This document shows positions 6,467 to 11,926 of a DNA stretch of 12,244 nt, piece after piece (within the stretch, counting starts at the first letter, position 1; the number at the start of each line of letters is the position of its first letter). The position numbers and the translations under genes were made by a program. The notes beneath the pieces are model-generated. The model was not told the DNA's origin. It searched no databases and saw only the letters and a program-made list of their open reading frames with translations. Location: the NCBI GenBank assembly GCA_022798855.1, contig JAAWNI010000046.1, positions 1-12,244 of the forward strand, given 5' to 3'. The stretch is from Lawsonibacter sp. (GTDB lineage Bacteria; Bacillota; Clostridia; Oscillospirales; Oscillospiraceae).

Positions 6467-6490
6467 TTCATCGAAAACCTTCCTTAAAGC

Positions 6491-6573
6491 CTGTAGGGCG
6501 CGACGGCCCGGCGCGCCGCCTTGCATAGGGCCTTTCCGTTAAAACGGCGCGCCGGAGGCGTCGCGCCCTACAG
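6491..6573. repeat. Long inverted repeat with TGTAGGG/CCCTACA ends
   Basis: CTGTAGGGCGCGACG and GGCGCGCCG on the left are mirrored by CGGCGCGCCG and CGTCGCGCCCTACAG on the right, with a ~30-bp spacer. This is the same size and has the same end sequence as the elements at 3614-3692 and 8519-8596, with a different internal palindrome. Confidence 0.8.
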
Positions 6574-6789
6574 ATTTCCTGCAATTGGAGCGCTTTTCTT
6601 CCACCCTCCCCTTTTTGACAGCCTGAAACGGGCGGCCGCTGGCCGTCCGTTCACAATTTCATGCGGGTCCTCCCAAAAAATTTAAAAAGATATTTGTTTT
6701 TCTTCACGCTTTTTTCATAATTAGGCGATACTATAGGTACTGACCAAGGGATACAGCCTTTATCAATGCTTTGAAAGGAGCGTTTTACC
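6574..6789 (+). promoter_or_regulatory. htrA upstream region with response-regulator-like direct repeats
   Basis: A GC-rich hairpin ACGGGCGGCC-GCT-GGCCGTCCGT (6628-6650) lacks a T-run. An AT-rich segment follows with TTCACG (6703-6708) and TTCATA (6714-6719), repeated at 11 bp as for OmpR/PhoB-class regulators. A -10-like GATACT or TACTAT lies at 6727-6734. No good -35 box is present, which fits an activated promoter. Shine-Dalgarno AAAGGAG is ten bases before the htrA ATG. Confidence 0.45.
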
Positions 6790-8151
6790 ATGGAAGAATT
6801 CAATTTTTACAACAGCGAGAACGACGGCTATCGGGGCGGCTTCGGGGACTATGTGGACCCCGTCCCCAACACCCCCTTCCAGCCCGGGTCCCGGCCGCCG
6901 AAGAAAAAGAGCGGCGCGGCCAAGGTTGTGGCCCTGGTGCTGGCCTGCACCATCGCCGGCGGCGGCGCGGGCGTGGGGGGCGCTTACCTCTATAACCAGC
7001 TGTCCGGGTCCGGAAACACCACCACCATCTATGAGGAGGACCGGCCCAAGGTCCAGACCGTGCTGAACACCAACAACGGCCAGCCCATGACGCCGGAGCA
7101 GCTCTACGCCGCCAACCTGGCCTCCTGCGTGGGCATCACGGTAAACACCACGGTGAACATCTTCGGCCAGACCAGCACCTCCGCCGCTTCCGGCTCCGGT
7201 TTTGTCCTCAGCCAGGACGGCTACATCGCCACCAACTACCACGTCATCGAGAGCGCCGCCAAGGACGAGTCCGTCACCATTCAAGTGTCCTTCGCCGACG
7301 GCAAGAAGTACGACGCCAAGCTCATCGGGGGCGAAAAGGACAACGACGTGGCCGTGCTGAAAATCGAGGCTTCCGGCCTGACCCCCGCCACCCTGGGGGA
7401 CAGCTCCAAGCTGGTGGTGGGCGAGAGCGTCTACGCCATCGGCAATCCCTTGGGCGAGCTGACCTACTCCCTCACCGACGGCCTGGTGTCCGCCCTGGAC
7501 CGGCTCATCACCACCGGCGAGAACGGGGACACCACCACCTTGAACGTCCTCCAGACCAACTGCGCCATCAACCCGGGCAACTCCGGCGGGCCCCTCTTTG
7601 ACAGCTACGGCAATGTCATCGGCATCACCACCGCCAAGTATACCCAGTCCTCCTCCGGCGTCAGCGCCGAGGGCCTGGGGTTTGCCCTGCCCATCAACGA
7701 CGTGAAGAACATCCTGGCCGACCTCATCTCCCACGGCTACGTCACCGGCAAGCCCTACATGGGGGTCCAGGTGATGGACGTCTCCTCTGAGGCCCAGCGC
7801 TACGGCATCACCGCCGGCGCGGCGGTCAGCTATGTGGCCGAGGGCTCCTGCGCCCAGAAGGCCGGCCTTCAGGCCAACGACATCATCACCGCCATCGACG
7901 ACACCGCCATCGACTCCTCCTCCGCCCTCACCGCCGCCCTGTCCACCGGCTATAAGGCCGGGGACACCGCTTCCCTGACGGTGATCCGCAACCAGCAGGA
8001 GGTGAAGCTGAGCATTACCTTCGACGAGAAGAACGCCCAGACCGAAGCCAACAACCAGATCCAGCAAAACAGCCAGCAGCAGCAACAGCAGCCCTCCCAG
8101 GGCGGCGGCTACTACTATCAGTGGCCCTTCGGGAATATGTTCCCGTGGTAA
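6790..8151 (+). CDS. htrA: HtrA/DegP-like membrane-anchored serine protease with PDZ domain
   Basis: 453 residues, ATG with AAAGGAG upstream. The N-terminal cytoplasmic tail (1-40) ends in PPKKK, followed by one membrane segment (about 43-68), so the protease faces the cell exterior. The trypsin-like domain shows the full triad: H151 in TNYHVIES, D186 in NDVAVLKI, S265 in NPGNSGGPLF. One PDZ domain follows (about 298-400; GAAVSYVAEGSCAQKAGL, NDIITAIDD). The C-terminus is odd: a glutamine-rich stretch (QQNSQQQQQQP) and an aromatic end YYYQWPFGNMFPW. HtrA-type proteases degrade misfolded secreted proteins under envelope stress; in Bacillus they are CssRS-controlled. Monocistronic by its own upstream region and the downstream terminator. 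Confidence 0.95.
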   Translation: MEEFNFYNSENDGYRGGFGDYVDPVPNTPFQPGSRPPKKKSGAAKVVALVLACTIAGGGAGVGGAYLYNQLSGSGNTTTIYEEDRPKVQTVLNTNNGQPMTPEQLYAANLASCVGITVNTTVNIFGQTSTSAASGSGFVLSQDGYIATNYHVIESAAKDESVTIQVSFADGKKYDAKLIGGEKDNDVAVLKIEASGLTPATLGDSSKLVVGESVYAIGNPLGELTYSLTDGLVSALDRLITTGENGDTTTLNVLQTNCAINPGNSGGPLFDSYGNVIGITTAKYTQSSSGVSAEGLGFALPINDVKNILADLISHGYVTGKPYMGVQVMDVSSEAQRYGITAGAAVSYVAEGSCAQKAGLQANDIITAIDDTAIDSSSALTAALSTGYKAGDTASLTVIRNQQEVKLSITFDEKNAQTEANNQIQQNSQQQQQQPSQGGGYYYQWPFGNMFPW

Positions 8152-8159
8152 ATTTCCGC

Positions 8160-8188
8160 TTGCGTTTGCGAGAGGACTATAGTATAAT
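8160..8188 (+). promoter_or_regulatory. Promoter of the antisense RNA in the type I toxin-antitoxin candidate
   Basis: TTGCGT (8160-8165), 17 bp, perfect TATAAT (8183-8188). Predicted start is near 8196. Only ~73 nt separate it from the terminator. Confidence 0.7.
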
Positions 8189-8195
8189 AACCATT

Positions 8196-8268
8196 GCCAA
8201 CGAGCTATGAGGAGTTCCAGGCTTTATACAAAAACCCCCGGAGAGGTGCATCTCTCCGGGGGCTTTTT
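8196..8268 (+). ncRNA. Candidate type I antitoxin RNA, antisense to a 31-aa membrane peptide mRNA
   Basis: Predicted from promoter (8160-8188) to T-run (8264-8268), ~73 nt. Its segment 8206-8229 repeats, in the same orientation, the plus strand at 8356-8381: TATGAGGAGTTCCA then GGCTTTA versus TATGAGGAGCTCCA, TT, GGCTTTA. The second copy is the complement of the peptide's start-codon region, so the RNA can pair with the mRNA over the AUG and the edge of the Shine-Dalgarno (two bases bulged, one to two mismatches). An ACGAG also precedes both copies. The 3' ends overlap completely at the terminator. This is the architecture of RNA II in the par locus of pAD1. Expression is unproven. Confidence 0.62.
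8230..8268. terminator. Bidirectional terminator shared by htrA/antisense RNA and the peptide mRNA
   Basis: A perfect 11-bp stem CCCCCGGAGAG (8235-8245) with CTCTCCGGGGG (8252-8262), 6-nt loop, TTTTT at 8264-8268 for the plus strand and AAAAA at 8230-8234 for the minus strand. Confidence 0.92.
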
Positions 8269-8274
8269 GTGGGC

Positions 8275-8370
8275 TTACTGTCCCTTTCCATGCCGGTCAA
8301 GCCACTTGCAGATGTAGTAACAGAGGATGCCTGCCGCAACCGACACGAGGAAATTTATGAGGAGCTCCAT
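8275..8370 (-). CDS. 31-aa hydrophobic peptide, candidate Fst-like type I toxin
   Basis: ATG at 8370 (minus) is preceded by GGGGGTG eight bases upstream (8379-8385); a longer in-frame extension exists but would run through the promoter. The peptide begins MELLINF, has one membrane span FLVSVAAGILCYYI (about 7-20) and a polar charged tail CKWLDRHGKGQ. Length, single span and short charged tail are those of the Fst/Ldr superfamily of type I toxins, which insert into the membrane. Similar SVxAG...C-x-x-I-x-KWLD peptides are, from memory, recurrent 'hypothetical' ORFs in gut Firmicutes. Own promoter (8420-8448) and a shared terminator give a ~180-nt mRNA, convergent with a small RNA that can mask its start codon. 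Toxicity is inference; alternatively a small membrane regulator. Confidence 0.7.
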   Translation of the reverse strand: MELLINFLVSVAAGILCYYICKWLDRHGKGQ

Positions 8371-8419
8371 TGGCTTTACACCCCCTCTCTGTTGCCAGAT
8401 TGGGTGGGGCAGCAGACTG

Positions 8420-8448
8420 ATTGTAACAGGATTTGACAAAATCCGCAA
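8420..8448 (-). promoter_or_regulatory. Promoter of the small membrane peptide
   Basis: On the minus strand TTGCGG (8448-8443), 17 bp, TACAAT (8425-8420). Predicted start is near 8413, giving a leader of ~43 nt. A small dyad TATGGA-GCG-TCCATA (8450-8464) lies directly upstream of the -35 box. Confidence 0.65.
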
Positions 8449-8518
8449 GTATGGAGCGTCCATATTCTTTTCCGTCTCATAAATTTGGAAAGTTCCTGGA
8501 AATACCGGCCAGCGCACC

Positions 8519-8596
8519 ATGTAGGGCAAGGGCTCTGCCCTTGCCTGATTCTGTCCCTATTTTATGATAGGCAGGGGTAGAACCCCTGCCCCACAC
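8519..8596. repeat. REPIN-like element between the two toxin-antitoxin loci
   Basis: Two inverted hairpins: GGCAAGGGC-TCT-GCCCTTGCC (8525-8545) and GGCAGGGGT-AGA-ACCCCTGCC (8570-8590), each a perfect 9-bp stem. The outer ends TGTAGGG and CCCCACA mirror the other REPIN-like elements here. The ~335-bp interval between the peptide start (8370) and the Phd gene holds only promoters and this repeat. Confidence 0.8.
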
Positions 8597-8656
8597 GACG
8601 TACCCGCAAATGCCCTCGAGATTTATGAGACGGGCGTGCCGCGGGCTGTCTTTTGC

Positions 8657-8685
8657 TTGATAATTTAGCGTGATTATGCTAAAAT
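8657..8685 (+). promoter_or_regulatory. Promoter and dyad operator of the Phd/ParE operon
   Basis: TTGATA (8657-8662), 17 bp, TAAAAT (8680-8685), with an extended -10 TG at 8677-8678. A perfect dyad TTTAGC-N8-GCTAAA (8664-8669, 8678-8683) fills the spacer and overlaps the -10, the expected place for autorepression by the antitoxin or the toxin-antitoxin complex. Confidence 0.65.
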
Positions 8686-8705
8686 AGATGTGGGAGGTTG
8701 ATACT

Positions 8706-8984
8706 ATGAAAATGATCCGGCCAGTCTCTGATTTGAGAAACAATTTCGCGGATATCTCCAAAACGGTCCATGAGACGGCTCAGCCTGTCTTTCTGACAAA
8801 AAACGGCTACGGAGACATGGTGGTTTTGAGCATGGAAGCCTTTGAGTCCCTGCAATTTGACAGTGAGGTCTACTCTAAGCTCCGGGAGGCGGAGCGGGAG
8901 GCGGAGCTGACCGACAGGCGCTACTCCTCCAAGGAGGTATTAAAGGCGATGCGGGAAGCCATTGGAGGGGAGCCGGTTGTATAA
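8706..8984 (+). CDS. Phd/YefM-family antitoxin
   Basis: 92 residues from ATG at 8706, chosen for GGGAGG eight bases upstream; an ATG at 8688 lies before that ribosome binding site. The N-terminal half is the Phd/YefM DNA-binding fold: IRPVSDLRNNFADISKTV (about 4-21), then PVFLTKNGYGDMVVLSMEAFESL. The C-terminal part (from about 60: AEREAELTDRRYSSKEVL) is the flexible, charged segment that wraps the toxin. The protein neutralises the ParE-like product of the next gene and should repress its own promoter. The gene overlaps the toxin by 8 bp. Family assignment is firm. Confidence 0.93.
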   Translation: MKMIRPVSDLRNNFADISKTVHETAQPVFLTKNGYGDMVVLSMEAFESLQFDSEVYSKLREAEREAELTDRRYSSKEVLKAMREAIGGEPVV

Positions 8985-9327
8985 GCTGGAGTATTTGCCC
9001 GTGGCCCGGAGGGACCTGGTGGACATCGCAAGATATGTCAGCGGGGTGCTGGGCAGCCCTGGCGCCGCGGAACGCCTGGCCCTGGAGCTGGTGGAAGCGG
9101 CGGAGGGGATTTTACGGTTTCCCTATGCCAACCCTGTATATTTGCCCATCCGGCCCCTCAAGCGGGAATACCGGAAATGCATGGCGGGGAATTATCTGAT
9201 CCTCTATTGGGCCGAGGAGGAAAAGAAGCTGATCACCGTGGCCCGCGTGGTCTACGCAAGGCGAAATTATGATTTATTGCTGGGAGTGACCGACAAAGGA
9301 TGGACAATCCCGAAAAAACAGGTATAA
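8977..9327 (+). CDS. ParE/RelE-superfamily toxin
   Basis: 116 residues from TTG at 8977 (MYKLEYLPVARRDL), with GGAGG eight bases upstream inside the antitoxin gene; another TTG at 8962 precedes that site. The fold signature is clear: YLPVARRDLVDIARYV (5-20), ERLALELVEAAEGILRFPYANP, then REYRKCMAGNYLILYWAEEE and VVYARRNYDLLL near the C-terminus, as in ParE_toxin proteins. ParE members poison gyrase, RelE members cleave ribosome-bound mRNA; sequence alone does not decide, but pairing with Phd/YefM and the R-x-Y-LLL end favour the ParE-like branch. The rare TTG start and the 8-bp overlap make toxin synthesis depend on antitoxin translation. The last ~14 residues extend beyond the usual domain end. 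Confidence 0.92.
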   Translation: MYKLEYLPVARRDLVDIARYVSGVLGSPGAAERLALELVEAAEGILRFPYANPVYLPIRPLKREYRKCMAGNYLILYWAEEEKKLITVARVVYARRNYDLLLGVTDKGWTIPKKQV

Positions 9328-9328
9328 T
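9301..9328 (+). promoter_or_regulatory. Candidate promoter for the DEAD-box helicase, inside the toxin 3' end
   Basis: TGGACA (9301-9306), 16 bp, perfect TATAAT (9323-9328). It would give the helicase mRNA a ~195-nt leader. A second candidate, TTGACA (9486-9491), 16 bp, TATACA (9508-9513), would start within the Shine-Dalgarno and is less plausible as the sole promoter. Confidence 0.5.
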
Positions 9329-9529
9329 AATAAAGTGATAGATTGGGCGCCGTTTGAAAAATGGAAATATGCACAATGGTGAGGAATTTTTTCACCAGAC
9401 AAACACAATTTTTCACAGGAATACTGGATGTATTTCAAGAAAAATTGGGGCAGTATGGTGGAAAAAGGACCGCCACTGGGGCGTATTGACATTTTTCAAA
9501 CAAGCCTTATACAGAAGAGGGATACAACT

Positions 9530-10711
9530 ATGGAAATTAACGGACAAACTGTCAGCGGGACAGCACGCTACCAAGAGATGGGCCTTTCCCCCCAGCTGAT
9601 GCGGGCCATTGAGAAGAAGGGCTATGTGGAGGCCACCCCCATTCAGACCGGGGCCATCCCCTGCTTTATGGACTGGAAGGACGTCATCGCCAAGGCCCCC
9701 ACGGGCACCGGCAAGACCTTCGCCTTCGGCATCCCCATGGTGGAGCACACCGACCCCGCTGCGGACTATGTTACCGGCCTGGTGCTGGCCCCCACCCGGG
9801 AGCTGGCCATCCAGATCCAGGACGAGCTGCGGGACCTGTGCGCCTTTAAGGAGGGGGTCCGGGTGGTGTGCCTTTACGGCGGCCAGCCCATCGGCGGGCA
9901 GATCAACCAGCTGAAGAAAAAGCCCCAGATCGTCGTCGCCACCCCGGGGCGGCTGATGGACCACATGAAGCGGCGCACCGTCCGGCTGGACAGGGTGGAG
10001 ACGGTGGTGCTGGACGAGGCCGACCGGATGCTGGACATGGGCTTCGTCCGGGACGTAACCCACATCCTGGACCAGATGCCCAACCGGAAGAATCTGGGGA
10101 TGTTCTCCGCCACCATCTCCCGGGAGGTGCTGGACATCTCCTGGGTCTACCAGCGGGAGCCGGTGGAGATCACCGTCCAGGCCGACCCGGAGAACCGGCC
10201 CGACATTGCCCAGTACCGCCTGGACGCCGACCGGGGGGAGAAGGCGGACATCATGGCCCGCCTGCTGGAGATGGGGGGCTATGAGCGGGTCATCGCCTTC
10301 TGCAACACCAAGAACATGGCCGACCGGCTGGCCGGGCTGCTGGAGATGCGGGGCGTCTCCTGCGAAGCCATCCACGGCGACATCACCCAGTCCCTCCGGG
10401 AGCGGACCTTGAAAAAGTTCCGGGACGGAAAGCTCCGGGTGCTGGCCGCCACCGACGTGGCCGCCCGGGGGCTGGACATCGACGATGTGGACGCCGTATT
10501 CAACTACGACGTCCCCGACGAGAACGAGTACTACATCCACCGCATCGGCCGCACCGGCCGGGCCAAGCGCCACGGGGTGGCCTTCTCCCTGGTGTCCACC
10601 GTCGCTGAGGGCCTGCGCCTGGACGATATCGCCAAATCCACCGGCAGCCAGATCAGAGCGGTCTACTTCAACGAAAAGGGCGACCTGGTGGCCGCCGTGG
10701 AGGCGCAATGA
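9530..10711 (+). CDS. DEAD-box ATP-dependent RNA helicase (core-only)
   Basis: 393 residues, ATG at 9530 with GAGGG eight bases upstream. All core motifs are present: Q-motif ATPIQTGAIP (35-44), motif I APTGTGKT (56-63), Ia PTRELAIQ (88-95), GG (117-118), TPGR (138-141), DEAD (162-165), SAT (193-195), the helicase C domain with ATDVAARGLDI (307-317) and HRIGRTGR (337-344). The protein stops ~50 residues after motif VI, without a DbpA-type RNA-binding domain or basic tail, so substrate recognition must come from the core or a partner. Roles of such proteins are cold adaptation, ribosome assembly and mRNA turnover. The long leader would suit cold-shock or post-transcriptional control. The stop overlaps the next start in ATGA. 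Confidence 0.95.
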   Translation: MEINGQTVSGTARYQEMGLSPQLMRAIEKKGYVEATPIQTGAIPCFMDWKDVIAKAPTGTGKTFAFGIPMVEHTDPAADYVTGLVLAPTRELAIQIQDELRDLCAFKEGVRVVCLYGGQPIGGQINQLKKKPQIVVATPGRLMDHMKRRTVRLDRVETVVLDEADRMLDMGFVRDVTHILDQMPNRKNLGMFSATISREVLDISWVYQREPVEITVQADPENRPDIAQYRLDADRGEKADIMARLLEMGGYERVIAFCNTKNMADRLAGLLEMRGVSCEAIHGDITQSLRERTLKKFRDGKLRVLAATDVAARGLDIDDVDAVFNYDVPDENEYYIHRIGRTGRAKRHGVAFSLVSTVAEGLRLDDIAKSTGSQIRAVYFNEKGDLVAAVEAQ

Positions 10712-11283
10712 GGAAAAAGCCCGGACATTTCTGGCTGGATTTCTTCGCCTGCTTCCTCATCCCCGCCTACACCCTCCTGTTCGCCGGGAGCGTACAGTGG
10801 TTCGGCACCAATTTCTCCGTCATCGCCGTCACCGGGCCCGACCACTACCGGGGCTTCATCTACTGGGGCGTGCTGGCCGGAGGGTACTTCTTCGTCATGC
10901 TGAGCAGGCTGGCCTTCACCCTCCCCGCCCGGTGGGAGCGGGTGCTGGCGCGGCTTCTGGCGGTGTGCGCCGTGCTGTCCCTGGCCTACGCCCTGGCCAT
11001 CCCCTACCTGCCCCAGTATTTTCCCCGGTACGCCGCCCTCCATGTGGCGCTGGCCGCCGGGGCCTGCGTGCTGCTGATGGTGGATTTGCAGTTTATCATC
11101 CTGGTCCACCGCCGCCGGCGCCCGGCCCGCTGGAAAGGAGTAATGCGTTTCTGCTGGTTGATGGTCTTCGGCTGCGCCGCGCTCTTTCTCATCCCCATGA
11201 TGGTGACCACCGCCCTGGAGGTGTTCTTCACCATCTCCGCCGCCCTGCTGGCCCGGAAGACCTGGCTGCTGGCGGGAAATTGA
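10708..11283 (+). CDS. Multipass membrane protein of unknown function
   Basis: 191 residues; its ATG overlaps the helicase stop (ATGA), implying translational coupling. Six hydrophobic stretches are visible: about 8-30, 48-68, 78-98, 107-130, 146-166 and 168-187, with basic loops (RKK at the N-terminus, HRRRRPARWK before the fifth span) that place those ends in the cytoplasm. A long extracytoplasmic loop QWFGTNFSVIAVTGPDHYRG follows the first span. The general look (N-terminal basic, WFGTN...SV, six spans) recalls DUF998-like integral membrane proteins, but I cannot confirm a family. The coupling to an RNA helicase may reflect shared regulation only. Confidence 0.85.
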   Translation: MRKKPGHFWLDFFACFLIPAYTLLFAGSVQWFGTNFSVIAVTGPDHYRGFIYWGVLAGGYFFVMLSRLAFTLPARWERVLARLLAVCAVLSLAYALAIPYLPQYFPRYAALHVALAAGACVLLMVDLQFIILVHRRRRPARWKGVMRFCWLMVFGCAALFLIPMMVTTALEVFFTISAALLARKTWLLAGN

Positions 11284-11351
11284 AAAATTACCTCTCGCGC
11301 GGATTGGTTTGGGCTTACCGGACTTTGCGATATGGCCGCCATGCTGAAATT

Positions 11352-11381
11352 TTAATCATTCTTTCATCTTATCCCTATTGT
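11352..11381 (+). promoter_or_regulatory. Putative activated promoter of the PspC gene
   Basis: TTAATC (11352-11357) and TTCATC (11363-11368) repeat at 11 bp, as in the htrA upstream region, and a -10-like TATTGT (11376-11381) follows at the same offset as GATACT before htrA. No consensus -35 is visible. Confidence 0.35.
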
Positions 11382-11453
11382 ATTTTCAATCCCCGCGGCG
11401 TATTATGAACACAGAAAGACACCCCAAACCAATTTGAGAAGGAGCGATATATA

Positions 11454-11663
11454 ATGGGAAGCAAGAGATTATACCGGACTGAGGGCCCCTACAAGATGCT
11501 CTGCGGCGTATGCGGCGGAATCGCGGAGTACTTCGACATCGACCCCACCCTGGTGCGGGTGGGCTGGGTCGTCGCCTTTTTCTGCGGCACCTTCGGTTTT
11601 TGGGCCTATCTGATCTGCGCGCTGATCATGCCGAAGAAGAGCGACATCTACCCCGGCTATTGA
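11454..11663 (+). CDS. PspC-domain membrane protein
   Basis: 69 residues, ATG with AAGGAG upstream. KRLYRTEGPYKMLCGVCGGIAEYFDIDPTLVR followed by one or two hydrophobic segments (about 36-60) ending IMPKKS is the canonical PspC fold (phage-shock protein C), here in its minimal form without extra C-terminal domains. In E. coli PspC senses inner-membrane stress with PspB; in Firmicutes such single-domain PspC proteins are common and linked to LiaR-like or other envelope-stress regulons. Monocistronic: a 170-bp upstream gap with regulatory-looking sequence and a strong terminator after it. Family certain, partner unknown. Confidence 0.94.
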   Translation: MGSKRLYRTEGPYKMLCGVCGGIAEYFDIDPTLVRVGWVVAFFCGTFGFWAYLICALIMPKKSDIYPGY

Positions 11664-11701
11664 GCCAGGCGTCCGGATTGACTGAAATCTTGCGTAATGA
11701 A

Positions 11702-11742
11702 CAAAAACAGCCGTTTCTTTTTGTGGAAACGGCCGTTTTTTT
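11702..11742 (+). terminator. Terminator after the PspC gene
   Basis: GCCGTTTC (11710-11717) pairs with GAAACGGC (about 11725-11732), with further A-T pairs outside one mismatch. TTTTTTT follows at 11736-11742. The flanking A-run would let it work weakly in the other direction. Confidence 0.88.
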
Positions 11743-11766
11743 GTGCTCCCCTCTGCCAGCTACAGC

Positions 11767-11799
11767 CATTTCGTTGTGGTAACCTCCACAAAAGAAATG
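11767..11799. promoter_or_regulatory. Extended dyad upstream of the gdhA promoter
   Basis: Inner arms TTGTGG (11774-11779) and CCACAA (11786-11791) around TAACCT, plus outer arms CATTTC (11767-11772) and GAAATG (11794-11799). The dyad ends one base before the -35 box, a typical activator or repressor position. Confidence 0.5.
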
Positions 11800-11800
11800 C

Positions 11801-11828
11801 TTTACACCTGAGCGTTTTATGGTATGAT
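11801..11828 (+). promoter_or_regulatory. gdhA promoter
   Basis: TTTACA (11801-11806), 16 bp, TATGAT (11823-11828) with an extended -10 TG at 11820-11821. Predicted start is near 11835, leaving a ~92-nt leader with a TAGGAGG Shine-Dalgarno at 11911-11917. Confidence 0.75.
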
Positions 11829-11926
11829 ATACATATCAGAGCACCCACGGAGCCTTTGTTTTCCATAAATGAAGGATTTCCGTCAAAACCACAGACACCC
11901 ACATATTATTTAGGAGGAATGCCGCT

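Noticed and set aside
3583..6471. 962-codon open frame on the minus strand
   Set aside because: It is the mirror of the GC-rich pcrA gene; the composition is low-complexity and no family is recognisable, while pcrA has all its motifs.
6266..6573. CRISPR-like array
   Set aside because: Copies alternate orientation, differ in length and have no regular spacers; they are dispersed palindromic repeats.
6615..6643. Perfect TTGACA upstream of htrA as a promoter
   Set aside because: At 16-18 bp spacing the sequence is GC-rich with nothing like a -10 box.
6628..6650. GC-rich hairpin as pcrA terminator
   Set aside because: No T-run follows and it is nearly 400 bp from the stop codon; kept only as part of the htrA upstream region.
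6763..8085. 440-codon minus-strand open frame
   Set aside because: Shadow of htrA; Gly/Val-rich, no recognisable domain.
8194..8436. 80-codon plus-strand open frame
   Set aside because: TTG start without a ribosome binding site, interrupted by a strong terminator at 8235-8268 and antisense to the small membrane peptide.
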